Of a stretch of DNA of 64,000 bases, positions 18,299 to 29,982 are shown in pieces; the stretch's first letter is position 1; each line of letters starts with the position of its first letter. Both the position numbers and the translations under genes were made by a program. Origin of the DNA: Marsupella aquatica. Lineage: Eukaryota > Marchantiophyta. The stretch lies in assembly GCA_973895155.1 (NCBI GenBank), contig OZ316895.1, positions 7,936,001-8,000,000 of the forward strand. Direction: 5' to 3'. Under the pieces are notes generated by a model. That model saw nothing but the letters and a program-made list of their open reading frames with translations. It made no database searches and had not been told where the DNA came from.

Positions 18299-21200
18299 TT
18301 CAATAGGCTTGATTGGAATCTGCCCATAAAATGTAAATAAAATCCCCCAATTGAATCTGTTTTAAAATATTTAATTTGATTGTGAGTTAAATTGAATAGG
18401 CTTCGATTGAAGGCATGAAAAATTAGTTCTCAGTTGGAAAGGAGGAAAGAATGATTCAATCCTAGAAAAAATAAATAGTAGATAAATGAAAGAGGCAATG
18501 AGTGGAAACCTTGAATAAGTGATAAAAGAGAAGGGGATAATCAAAGAATTTCAAACTGGTTCTTAACTCTATAAGTATGAACTGACTGATGAAATGAGAA
18601 AACAATGACACTGTAATTCTAGATCCAAGCAAAACTTAATTGTTGTGTTGCATATAGCATTGTCTTCATTTTTTTCTCTTGTAATGATGTGTGAATGACT
18701 ATTACATAGTATTTGATAGTATTAAGGAAAATACAACACATGCCAAATAAAAGTACATGTCACATAATGACCACTCAGGAAAGTACAAGTGCACAAGTCT
18801 TGAAAAATATTGGGGACTAAACATGGATCGAGGCTCATATCAAGCATCATGTACTTGCCTGCCTTAGGTTGCCCTCCACACTTGTACATTTCTCATATTT
18901 TCTGAAGGATAACTAGAGCACAAACGTACCCCATTTTTGGGTGGGATGATTGTTGAAGGAGGTGCATGCCCCCTCGATTCGACCCTAGGATCTGTCCCAC
19001 CCAGATCGCTGCTGTACCAGCAAGCCTAGCAGCAGCCGATGAAATATATAGCAGGTGCCTACTATGTACTTCTATATCAGCCCTGGGCAAGGGGGCGGGC
19101 AGTGGGCAGCTTATTGGGGCTAATCTGCATTAATTAGCCTCAATATTTTCTTTCATCATTCATTGAAAAATAGTGCACATATGGTATTCTCACTTGCTTT
19201 AATGATACTCAAATCAATCAAAAATTGTGCAAATAAGGTACAAAAGATACTCCCTTCCCTTAGCTATAATGACAATAAAAACCATAAGCTTAGCAAAGAA
19301 AAGTTGGAGGAGTACAGGAGGAGTCCACACCCCAAAGTATCAATTCTCTCCCTCATTTACTAGAGTTGGCAAAACTTCCATAAAATATGTTAAAGGGGGT
19401 GAATCCACTATATTGAAAGCTAAATATATGTAATGGGGAATGAGAGCCTATCATAAAAAGATTAAAAAAAACCTTAGAGGGGTGCCAAAGTAATCTAAAG
19501 TCTAAATTATGCAAGTGGTGCACCTTGTTAAGCACATTAAAGCAATGGTGTATGGCAAAATTATTATGAAGACAAAACATTGAAATGTGATTGGCCAATT
19601 ATAGTGGTGTCAAAATTAATTTACATGGTTTACATGTATTGAACCCATCTGTTTAACTTCCCTAACTCTGAACAAGTTAAATTGCTTGATTGGGAAGAAA
19701 AGATGCTCAAAAGTACTTGAGTAAAATCAAATGAAGCTTGAGTAAATTAATCAACACAGCTTTCAATTCCATGCCATATCTTGGGCTAGGGATTTCCATG
19801 AAATGTATTATCACATTTTTCCCTACCTATGACAACCCCAATTGCAGTGGTTTCCCCTACCTAGGCCCAAATATAGACTAGTGACGAATCAAGATCACGA
19901 ACGACGCTGCAAATGCACTTTACGCCATCACAAAAATATAGATTATTCGCCCACTATATTCTTGATGACAGTAAAAGTGTGATGGTCTTGTAGACAACAT
20001 GGTAGTTGCCGTTCCCGGTCCACAACACCAGAGCCTAGTGCTTTGGGCGATGTTGTAGTCATGCAGCCGATCCGATACTTAACGCAGTTACTCGAACCCA
20101 AACTTTTGTGAGTCCTACGTGATAATTTCATGAGAGGCCTGAAGCCTGGAGTGTGATCGTCCCCAAGACATATCTTGGAGTTCCAAACGCTACGGTATGC
20201 AAAAATTACGGGCCACGTGCAATGCCTTGATAATATCGCGGAGAATCTGCGGTGGTTTCGAGGCTGAAATTTTCCTGCCCAAGGGAAGTTATTATGTTCA
20301 ACGTACAATGTGAGGACATAATTATGACATATCCTCCGATAGCCACAGATGATTTGATTCTTAGAATTACAGTAGCTCGCATTAGTGTGGTCACGGGATG
20401 TGTAACCGATTCCGTCCGTTTGAACATTGATTAAGGAAATTCCTTCCTGAAACTACAGACCTACAGTCATATACAGAAGCAGTCACAACTGAATGTGCAG
20501 GTGGCCAATGCAGTATTGTAAGGAAACAAATTTACAAGTCTCCCTTCAAGCCAGATTGATTGGATATTTTCTTTGCCTCGAAGACACTGACAAGGAGTAG
20601 CATAGAACAGGGCGGCAAACGCGGTTGGAAATTATCATGGGATTTCTCGGACATTTGTTGGCTGGCTCGCTCTATTCGCATTCGGGAGTGGCAGCCAATG
20701 TGTCTTTGCATAAGATGAGTAATTTGCTCGTCTGTGGTTCATAGATCCTCTCATGCATTGTACTTAACTTGTTGCCTGGGATGGCAATAAAACTGTCTGA
20801 CAATGTTCTTTCAGTGTCTCCCCACGAAACACTCCGCTATCAGAAAGCAACCACCGACACTCGTGTTGTTCTCGTGTTTGGCAGTGTTTCAGACTCAATT
20901 TTACTCTCCAGCTAAGTTGTCCAGACAAGTATACGGGTTTGGCAGCAAAAGGTACTCTAAGCTAGCAAGGAACTTAGGCAACAGCGTGAGAGAATTTATG
21001 GCCAGACTGGTACAACAGAGGAGTGCATTCTTGATTTGATTGCCCATTTACGCTAATGGTGCAGTGCATTGAAACTACTCGCCTGGCAGTCCGTCCGTCG
21101 AATGAAGGAATAGTCAAGACTTGGGGGAGTGTCCAGGTACAGTCCTCGCTTACAGTAAAGCTGCAACTTTGGTCGGTGAGAGTTCATAAGCTTTCATCGA

Positions 21201-23687
21201 TCAGCTCCCTGTCGTCCCGTTAAGGAATTCACTTTTAAATTGTTATTACGATCTCAGTTATTTTTTGACAAACTTTGCTTTTCGTGTTTAACTTCAATCT
21301 TTCTCTACGGGAGGGTATGTCTCTCTGACATTCCCGTCCGAATTTATTGTTCTCGATAACTCCTAAAGGCTTAATCTGTTTACAAAGTACCAGATCACAA
21401 AGTACAGACTATAGAAATGCGGCATACTTATGTAGAACACGTGATGTCTGAAGCTTCTCAGACGTTATTTTCCCCTTGAATTATTGTACCCAGCGAGCAT
21501 CAATCGTACGTTATATTGTAGGTGCCCTGCCCACATCACGGTATGCTGCACGGTATCGCTCACAGTACACTGTACGCAGCTATGGAGTTTATTGAAGATC
21601 CAATCCGTTAGACCCTCGCAGGATTTTACAACAATGATGCAGTCCAATCATGGCTTCAACTTTTGGTTATAATCTATGCACCTGCTTGTCATTGGGACTG
21701 AAATCATACCCTAAATCCATTCCCAGAATATTTTCTTTGGATGGTTTTACAAGAAAATGTCCATTAGAACAGGAGCGTGAGAGTTTTCTGTCATTGTTTC
21801 TTTCGTTTAAAAAGCTTGTTAAAACGAGCGAAGATTCAATTTCCAAAAAAATGCTTTCTCTTTTATCTGAAAGGGTCGTTCCCCAGAATGAAGTATGCTT
21901 CAATTGATTTCAAAACAAGAAAGAACAAATTTGAGAAAAGTTCAAAAACTTATGGGACTTTAATTTGGAAAAAGGGGTAGGAACAAGTTTCCTAAATTCC
22001 TAAAGAGCAGCTATTTTGGTAAGCTCAAGATTTTCCGTGTGACTGACTTCTTGATGGAACACCTGTTTCATCCACGTCTTTAAACTAACTTCAAGCAACC
22101 TCTGAAAAAAACAGGCACAACTCAACCCTGGTTAACAAGGTGGAGTACCAATTGGTTGAACAGGTAGAAAAGCTCTCTTGGGAAGTTTTGCTGTTAACAC
22201 TCTAGTATCATACCATTTGGGGCAGTAATAGGCATCTCAAATGTTGAACAATGTGGGATTTTAGTTGTGCTGAGACTTTGCAATGCAGGACGTGGACTGA
22301 AAATGCACGGTACACTGAGTAGGCGACCACACATTTTTTCCGGGACGTTTTTTGCACACAACAGCCCAACTTGTTGCAAGCCCTGTCAAAGTTCAACCCC
22401 CCTTTCTTACACATGCCCAAAAATCACTTCCTGACTGTAGTTTCGGCCATGACTTTTTGGGGTCATTAGCCCGGAGTAAGAACAAGAAGTACACAGATTG
22501 AGAAGCCTGGCGTAGTACTAGTAAGAAACAAAGCAGTGTTCATTACTCCACATGCATATTAACTCTTTGATCAATATCCAGTTCCCCACAAATGATTGAA
22601 CATACATATGGATATCATGTTGTTTCGTTAGTAGTATATGATATACTCTAATAATTTTGTTTAGTACTATTCGAGATACCCTGGCTACTAAACATCTATC
22701 CATGCTCTCACTGGGTTTTCTCAAAGGCCCAGTCATTTCTTATAAACTTTCCATTAGTGTGAATGCAGTGATAAGTGAATAGAGTTTTTCTTATTCACTC
22801 AAATGTCAATCATGGAAATAGATGCAACAAACATGGACCATGCTGTATGAAGGATATCTCATTGTAATGAGTCAAACAACTTTTGAGTTGTTCTCTTCCC
22901 ACCAAAGCCTTGTGACCCTAATCTGCCACCAGCAAAACCATTCAATCAGGGTATTTTTGCACCTTTCCAATGGAAAAAACTAAGGTTACATTTCTCTCTT
23001 CTAGTTTCATGTTTAGACGACAGCAAGTCTTGTAGCATTTGATCTGGACATCAACCATGAGAGTTACTCAAAACCAGCCAGATTGGTTCTTTTTGTTGTT
23101 GCAATTTGTCAGGGTAAGTGATCTTGCCTACCAAGCAAGTCAAAAAATTTATTATTTATATAGTTGACAGATTGAAGGACATTGCTTAGTAGATAATTGC
23201 AATTTGATTGAGCAAGAATTCATTAAGGTAATTTGATTGGTAAATGATTGAATTGGAAACTTCCTGAATGATTTCCCGGATGCCATGAAAGTGCCTCCAA
23301 ATTCCCTGACATGTGCCCACATCACCAATTTGCTGTAAGGAATGTTTATGCATGTCTGCACTAGTAACAAACATACACGACTAACAAGTTAAAAATGCGT
23401 AGACCTGGGATTTTGAATTCTGTGATATAACAAACCATAATGGATTTTGAATCTTCTGGTTTTTTGAGGTCCCGAGGGGTCTAACTGCTTGTTATTTTGA
23501 GGAAAAGAAACTAGAAACTTCAAAAGTATATGCAGCTAAAATAACAAACAGCTGGGCGATCGACAAAGTCTAAGGGTGGACAACGATGCACTGTCTATGG
23601 TCAAAAAAAATGTGCATGCTGTTGGATTTCTATTATTGGCGGATGGGATCAGATGTTGATGATTGACTAAGAGTGATACTGACTGTG
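18299..23687. other. Long intergenic stretch, no gene seen
   Basis: AT-rich DNA with only short open frames and no domain, RNA gene or structured repeat that I recognize. TIR element copy C begins at its right edge. Confidence 0.5.
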
Positions 23688-24296
23688 CTGTGGGGGGGGG
23701 AGGGCAAGGCACTCTTCATGCAACAAAATGGGTGTGGCGGAAAACTTCCAACTTGGAGACCTCATTACTCCAAGCAGTGTCCCATATCACGCGTAAAGTT
23801 TTGGGAGAATAAACACCCTAAAACTTAAGAAAATAAAGTTTTTGTAAGGAATTGTTTTCCCTAATTTAATGGGATATTCTTGGAATATTCACATCCTATG
23901 ATTCTTATAATAATCAAAATTGAATCAAAACAACACTAATGTTCTTCAACAGAAATTTAGAAGTCTTTCACTAAACCCAATAAGAATACCTTATACTTAT
24001 TCAGGGGTGATGGGTTGGAAGAAAAGAAATGAGGACCCCGGGATTTCCAAAGTTTGTAGAAGAACAAATATGACATGTTTTATTGATTGGTTGGCTTTAA
24101 AGAACAAATGGGCTTAGTTATTTAATTGTAAAAACTAACTTATTTAAAGTTTTTAATGGTTTTAAGCAAATAATGGCAAAATTTAAAGAAAGGGTTCTGC
24201 AAAAAAAACTTGTAATTATGGAGGTCAAACACTAATTAAAACGTCGCACCCAATGTGTGACTCTCCATATAGCCCTCCATATAGTGACCCCCCAAG
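23688..24296. mobile_element. TIR element, copy C (longer form)
   Basis: About 609 bp. The right end reversed reads CTTGGGGGGTCACTATATGG; the left end is G-rich (CTGTGGGGG) and less conserved. Flanks are TGACTGTG-C on the left (23680-23688) and TGACTGTA-C on the right (24297-24305), a target duplication with one change. The right half matches copy A (ATTTCCAAAGTTTG, GACATGTTTTATTGA, GAAAGGGTTCTGCAAAAAAA, CCATATAGTGACCCCCC). The left half also has GGGTGTGGCGGAAAACTTCC, which resembles the inside of copy A, so this copy is either a longer ancestor or a partly duplicated one. Confidence 0.7.
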
Positions 24297-27228
24297 TGAC
24301 TGTACACCCTATACGGATGTACTCTGAGTTAGTCCGAGAGTTAGGCAATTGTTCTTTAGTTTTAGGGTTTTCATAATCCTATTTCTGTGCTAAGTAACTG
24401 GAGCACATAAGCATACTGAGATGCATCAAAAAGGTTTTGAGCCATAATGTTGCATCTCAAGTCCATTAATTTGGACTGAGATTATTATTTTTCTACAGTT
24501 TGGGTGCCATAGCTGTTGCTTTTAGATGAAGTCCCTTGGATAAGCCCTTGCTACATGAATAATGAACTTGGAGGGTTGTTTTTTGACAAAGATTTTTACC
24601 TGAGAATATCCAATTTTGCTGGGTTTTCTTATGGCCACAATATATCATGGCCTATGGAAGGAAAACTTGTGTGCAATGTTTAGCTGTTGATGTGAAGAAC
24701 ATTATTGACTAACTATGGAGACCTGGATCCACCATGTTTTTGCTTCCAGCTGGAGAGTCAGTGCCAGTTTAAGTAGTATTAGCTTCATTACAAGGATCAC
24801 AGCATACATAAAGACAGGTCTGCAAACTAAGTGAACCATAGCATGATCTCTCAGGTCTCACTTCAATATGCAAAAACAGCCCATCAGGTGCCCTGAAGCA
24901 TAGGGTTGCTTTATGGGTTTCCGAGAAAGCCTTAAAAACTTTTGTGGAAGATCATTAGATTGCGGTGATTTCCTGCCTGACTTGTTTGGTTATGTTGGCA
25001 TCCATCATGGGAGGGGTAATGGTAAGTTGTTATTTTGTACAGGGTATGCTGAGATCAGTCACAGTCATATTAATAGCTGAATGGTCCCTGTGCACCCCTA
25101 AGCAATGTATAATACTCGGTGTTTTTATTCTTTTACTGACAATAAGGTTTGAACCTTTAAAACTTGGGTTTGAAATGGCTGTCATGCCAGCTATCATTGT
25201 TTGTTAATGTGTGAACTTATCCTGTTCTTCCTAGAGAATTTTGATTGTGTAGTGAGACTTTACTTTGAAATTATAGGGGTCCTACATACTGGATGCCCGA
25301 CTGGATGTAGCATTTACACATAAGAAAAAGGGAGGCCTTGACAGGTCTAGACCTTATCCCAAGTTCATCTTCCACTGCAAAATACACTCAACCACCATCA
25401 CAGAATTTTGGGAAAGAAACCATCACGATTCAAAATTAAGGTGTCTAAACCTTAGTTATAATTCCAAAACAAAAACAAAACACAATACTAACCTATCCTT
25501 CAATCTTTCCACATCTATTGAAATATTGTGATGGGCTAATTAATAAGGAGTCTCAAAGCTGGGCTGTGGCTGAAAGTCACAGATTTATGGTTCATCCTGT
25601 AACTACTTATGGGACCCAGTTAAAGAATCTAAGAATGGGGGAGGGGGAGCTAACATTGACCCTCACATTGACTGGCCCCATAGGGTGTGAAATACGGCCT
25701 CATCAATGTCAAACATAATTATACTTTTTTTCCTTCAATCATTCTTGCACAGCCGCTACCTCAATTGCGCAGCATCTGTCATGACCATGTCAGGCGCAAA
25801 GCCCACATGCCTTCATTCACAATTTTTCCGAACTGTTGTATCTCTGCCAAAGTTATGGGAAATTTGTTTGGTGGTCTTTACGGACCCCACTAGAGGTCCC
25901 TTCCAAAATTCGAGACTCCACAGTGTGCCACATCAGCAACATCCGCATGAAACAAGATGCATCATGTTTGCGCATTGAATAACCTCCTCTCCATCTTGTT
26001 TACGTCAATTTTTGTGTAATTTTATGGATGTCGTGCCGTCAAAACGTAATGTAAGAATACTTAAAAGTAATTCATCGAAACCTATTGATACAAAGGACAG
26101 GATTAAAAACATTCACCCATAATCCCTTTACTTACATTTATAAAAATAAATAGTGTTCAACATTAAAAGTAACCGTATTCATGTAACTGCCCAAATAACA
26201 AAACCGTCGGAACAAAAGAAGCTAAAGACCCTCCTCCCTCCTCCCTTAGCATCACGTGGTTTGATAATATATGGCCTTTAGGTTGGGATCAGTGAGTAGT
26301 CATCTTAGTGACACTCCAAATGCAACGAGGAGCCTTTGAAAATAGGACTATTGTCTCTAAACTTTCAACCAATGATCAACAATCCAAGAGATATGGAAAA
26401 TTGAACAAGCTCTGCAAAATTGTTTCTTTGTCTTCTAGATTTTGTTTGGTTGTATAGTAGGATATGTTGAAGCCAACAAATTTTGGCATCCATACCAAGC
26501 AAATAGATGGATTTGTGATGGATACGGGATTTCTCTTGTAAGTCCACAGGAGGATCAACGAGGGCTTGTCATGAAGGATTTCCTGAAGACAGGATGTGCA
26601 TTCAAAACATTGGCAGCCTCATCGTTCAGCTCGTTATGTCTCATTTTGTGACAAGCGATTGGAGCAGGAGATGTCATAAGCAATTGTGGCTACGTGTCAC
26701 GGAGCTGCCTGATCAGGTGCCTGATTCTTTGTCATGCCCGTCACTTCTTGCTTATCCTGTTCAGATCGAAGAGTCAAAGATGGAAGCTTTTCTGAGATGA
26801 AGACATGGGATGTTTTTCAATTTGGATGGTGGTACTCACATAAGCTGGGCCTGCACAAGTAATAGTGTGTAGCCTCGATCTTAGTTTGCAATTATAATGC
26901 TCCTTTGTTGTGGACCAATGGATAAGAAGCACTGTCGAGCATAAAATTCTTAGTTAGGGAAGTTTTACAGAATTAGTTTGGAGAGTTCGATAGAATTCTT
27001 TGGCCACCAAGGTAATCACAGGAGTCCAAAAGAACATTAACTTTCTGAGTCGAACAACTGCAATTGCACCAGGCCCGGGTACACTTGTCTAGAGGATCAC
27101 TTGTTGTTACTTACTGGGTTGTTTCCTACTTGCCTCTTATTGTAATACATCTTCTATGTACTACAATTTGAGACTTATTTCCCCTTTTCAAAAAGCTCTG
27201 TACAAAACTACAACAATACTCGAATATT
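24297..27228. other. Intergenic, no gene seen
   Basis: Short frames only (for example 24965-25207 and 26442-26651), with no recognizable domain or splice pattern. Nothing further can be supported. Confidence 0.5.
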
Positions 27229-27433
27229 ACAATGGAGATGCATTGAATCCAGAATGGAAAGTAAACGTCTTCTTTACGGGAGATTTGCTATTTCACCTTT
27301 TAGAAAAGGGCAAGCGAATACAGTAGGAATAGCTATGCGTAGAGCTTTACCCAATGAAATTGAAGGAGCATCTATAACATCTGCTGAAATAAAAAAAGTT
27401 AGGCATGAATACTCTACAATAAGCGGTATTCAG
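27229..27433 (+). pseudogene. rpoA: Plastid rpoA fragment in nuclear DNA
   Basis: Translation gives [44 protein letters not shown] and [12 protein letters not shown]. This is the start of the plastid RNA polymerase alpha subunit after about a dozen missing N-terminal residues. Homology ends at ISGIQ; the next codons ([13 protein letters not shown]) are unrelated and lead to a stop. About 205 bp of an expected roughly 1 kb gene is present, with no transit peptide and no downstream exon seen. It is most simply plastid DNA inserted in the nucleus. The frame is still open, so the insertion is young or short by chance. Confidence 0.85.
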
Positions 27434-29272
27434 GTGTTTAGTTATCAAATCAAAGCAGAGCAACACGAAATTTAAAAAGCTCTGGACCAACAGGTTTACT
27501 CGTGTCTGAGGTGTGTGTCTGAGGTGTGTGTGTCCAGTGAACATGATGGAAACATTTTGACATTCTTAGCTTTTCAAAAATTTAGCTAATGTCACAAAAC
27601 AAAACCTATTTTGATAGCACAATGTTGTACAATTTTTGGCAGTCCACCACCCCAGCAAGATAGTAGCTTCTAATGATATTAGCTTTTATGTAAAAGTAAA
27701 TTAGAGATTAAATTTCCACGTTAGAAGCCCAAGAGTAGTCTTTTTTGGACAGACTGAAGAAATGGCCCTTCAGTTTACCTTTTCGCTCACTAGTATCTCT
27801 ATAATTGTAACTACGTGCCTATAGGGTCACGGCTAGCAGTTTCACTCCGACAATTGGCAGGGTTTCTTGTATCCCCAGTCCTTTTGGCTGAAAAAATTCA
27901 TATCTTTGTTCAAAGAAAAAACAAATATACACACAGTCTTTGGATCAACAAGGGGTCCAGGGACTAATTACTTCTAGTAGTCAATGAGAAGCTCCCATAA
28001 CTTTTAATATGGGAGTCCCCACAACTAAGGAGTTATGGACAAGAGTTGTTTTATTGCCAATTATTGAGAACCTAATAATGGTCTACTAACCCCATGCTTG
28101 TGCATTGCATAGAAGATTTATGGGTGAGAAAAAGATTGTCCAGTTGAGAAAAAGACATCTACCTGAGGAAGATGTGAAGGAGAGAAAAATATATGAAAAT
28201 GAGAAAACTATGTTGAGGTGAAAAAATGACGTTGAGGAGAGATGATATGTAGAATTTGATGTCCACTGTAGATTTGCTACTCCTCTCTAAATCTTACTAT
28301 AAAAGTGCCACCTGAAACTTACACTAAAAAACCTAGATCTAGAGGTTTCAAACCTCTAGAAAGTAACTCACCCACAATAGAGGCAAAAAATTGATAATGA
28401 ATTTCAATAAGGTCAAAATTGATAATGAATTTCAATAAAACAAAAGTGACATTAACTCTTAAAAAGACAAAATTGAAATAAGTATGGACAAAAAACAAGG
28501 ATGGGGCCAAGACTAACCAAAATATTATTGTACAAGATTTTTTCTTCATATCTCTATTTACAAGTTGAACGGGTCAGGGGCTAGTGTGTTGTAACGATGA
28601 TGGCTCCTGCAGTTTACTTGCAGGTCTCTGCTTCATCTTTGCTGCTGATTCGTGCTTGGGAAGAAGTGAAAACAAACGAGTTCAGCTTTCTTCAACGTAA
28701 ACAGACACTGAATGACTCGAGATTCGTGGTTTTCAGGCACACAAGCACACAAGCACACAAGCACACAAGTGCAGAGTGTATGCAGCGGATCGCCTCTTCT
28801 CTGAGCAGGTTCGACCAGTGTCGTAAATCCGTCTCGCCCGTTTTTCCCCGAGCAATGCCCATTTGATATATGAAGCAGTGTTACGAAAAGGAAGTTTTTC
28901 TGACCGGATTGGCCCATTAAGGAAGCTCGTCACGGGACTCGGCACCGATTGTGTTAATGTCGCCGTCGCTCTGCCATTGACGTTTTCGAGGTCGCGGTGC
29001 TGGACGATGAGGAGACGAATTTGACGACAGCGAAACAGATTGCAAGGGTGCCCTGATCTTGGGATTGGCCTGCTCTGCTCTGCTTCATCTTTTCCACCAT
29101 AGCTGCTCAATCCCATTTTTAATGTAGGTCGAGCTTGTATTCCTCCATTGCTGCTCTCAAGTTCACAGCTCTCCCGTCCCGCCCATTGCACTGATACCGG
29201 GGGAGGGAGCTCTCTGCATCTGCCTTCCGCTAAACCCTGACCCGACGGAGAAAGGGCTCCGGAAGAGAGGTC
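27434..29272. other. Intergenic with a small simple repeat
   Basis: No gene seen. Near 28398-28440 a piece (ATTGATAATGAATTTCAATAA) occurs twice in tandem. At about 28738-28768 there is an 8-bp repeat ACACAAGC in four to five copies. The last few hundred bases are the likely promoter and 5' UTR of the small gene at 29273. Confidence 0.5.
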
Positions 29273-29896
29273 ATGGAGGACGAGAAAGAGAGACCTCAGC
29301 GGGAGTCGGTGATGCACGCTCTGGAGGACCGATGGCAGAAAACTACGGATCACTTCCATTCGTACCCATATGTATGGGGTTCGTATATCTTCGTCTTTGG
29401 TAAGTCCAACTCCACTTGATGGGTGGAGCTTCGCTTTCATGCGGTATTTCCAGATCTACATTGGGTTCGGATAGCATACAATTCTGGTCACCAATTTGTG
29501 AGTTCTCGTTGCTCCAGGTGTTCCAAGTTTTCTGGACATTTGGCCAGTCGTTACTACCACTCTGAGTCTGGTTTTTCTACTGAAGCTTCTTTGACATCAC
29601 ATATCTGGCATTGGCATTGCAGTCCCCATGGCTTTTGATAAGAGTATGTTGGATCTAAGTGTAGATTATGCGAATTCTCGGTTTGCATTGCAGACGCCTT
29701 AGTTTATTTTGACGAATTTTAATAAATGGTTGTAATGGATGGATTAGGTAGTCTTGGACTGTACACAGCTTACCGCTGGAGGGCTTTGCGTAGGGTAGAG
29801 GATGAACTTCTGAGATTTCAGGATAGGCTGAAACAAACAATGACTCCGAAGGAAATAGCTGAAGCTATGGAAGAGGCAAAACATGGCAGAGGATGA
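29273..29896 (+). CDS. Small two-exon plant membrane protein, 91 aa
   Basis: Exon 1 is 29273-29399 (42 codons plus one base), ending with donor G|GTAAGT. Exon 2 is 29748-29896 after an acceptor TTAG. The joined protein reads MEDEKERPQRESVMHALEDR, WQKTTDHFHSYPYVWGSYIF, VFGSLGLYTAYRWRALRR, VEDELLRFQDRLKQTM and ends EAKHGRG. The middle (about residues 33-52) is hydrophobic and aromatic and can span a membrane once; the C-terminus is a charged helix or coiled coil. The pattern YPYVW-SY...G-YRWR-LR--ED resembles a small conserved plant family of unknown function that I cannot name. Phase and splice sites fit exactly. The 3' coding part is duplicated just downstream. Confidence 0.7.
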
Positions 29897-29982
29897 AGTC
29901 CTCGGATTCCAGGGACAGACCTGCCAAACACCAACTGTCGAAGAAGCGACCGAAGCTATAAATGAGGTAAAATCTCGGAAGC
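29801..29982 (+). repeat. 91-bp tandem duplication of the end of the coding region
   Basis: The segment starting GATGAAC at 29801 is repeated from GATGAAG at 29892. Translated, copy 1 gives DELLRFQDRLKQTMTPKEI then AEAMEEAK; copy 2 gives DEVLGFQGQTCQTPTVEEA then TEAINEVK. The period of 91 is not a multiple of three, so the second copy is out of frame behind the stop of the first. Copy 2 is followed by GAG|GTAAAA, a possible splice donor; copy 1 has GAG|GCAAAA at the same place. Confidence 0.8.

Noticed and set aside
27229-27475. Functional nuclear rpoA gene
   Set aside because: Only the 5' fifth is present, there is no transit peptide, and the homology ends in unrelated codons and a stop.
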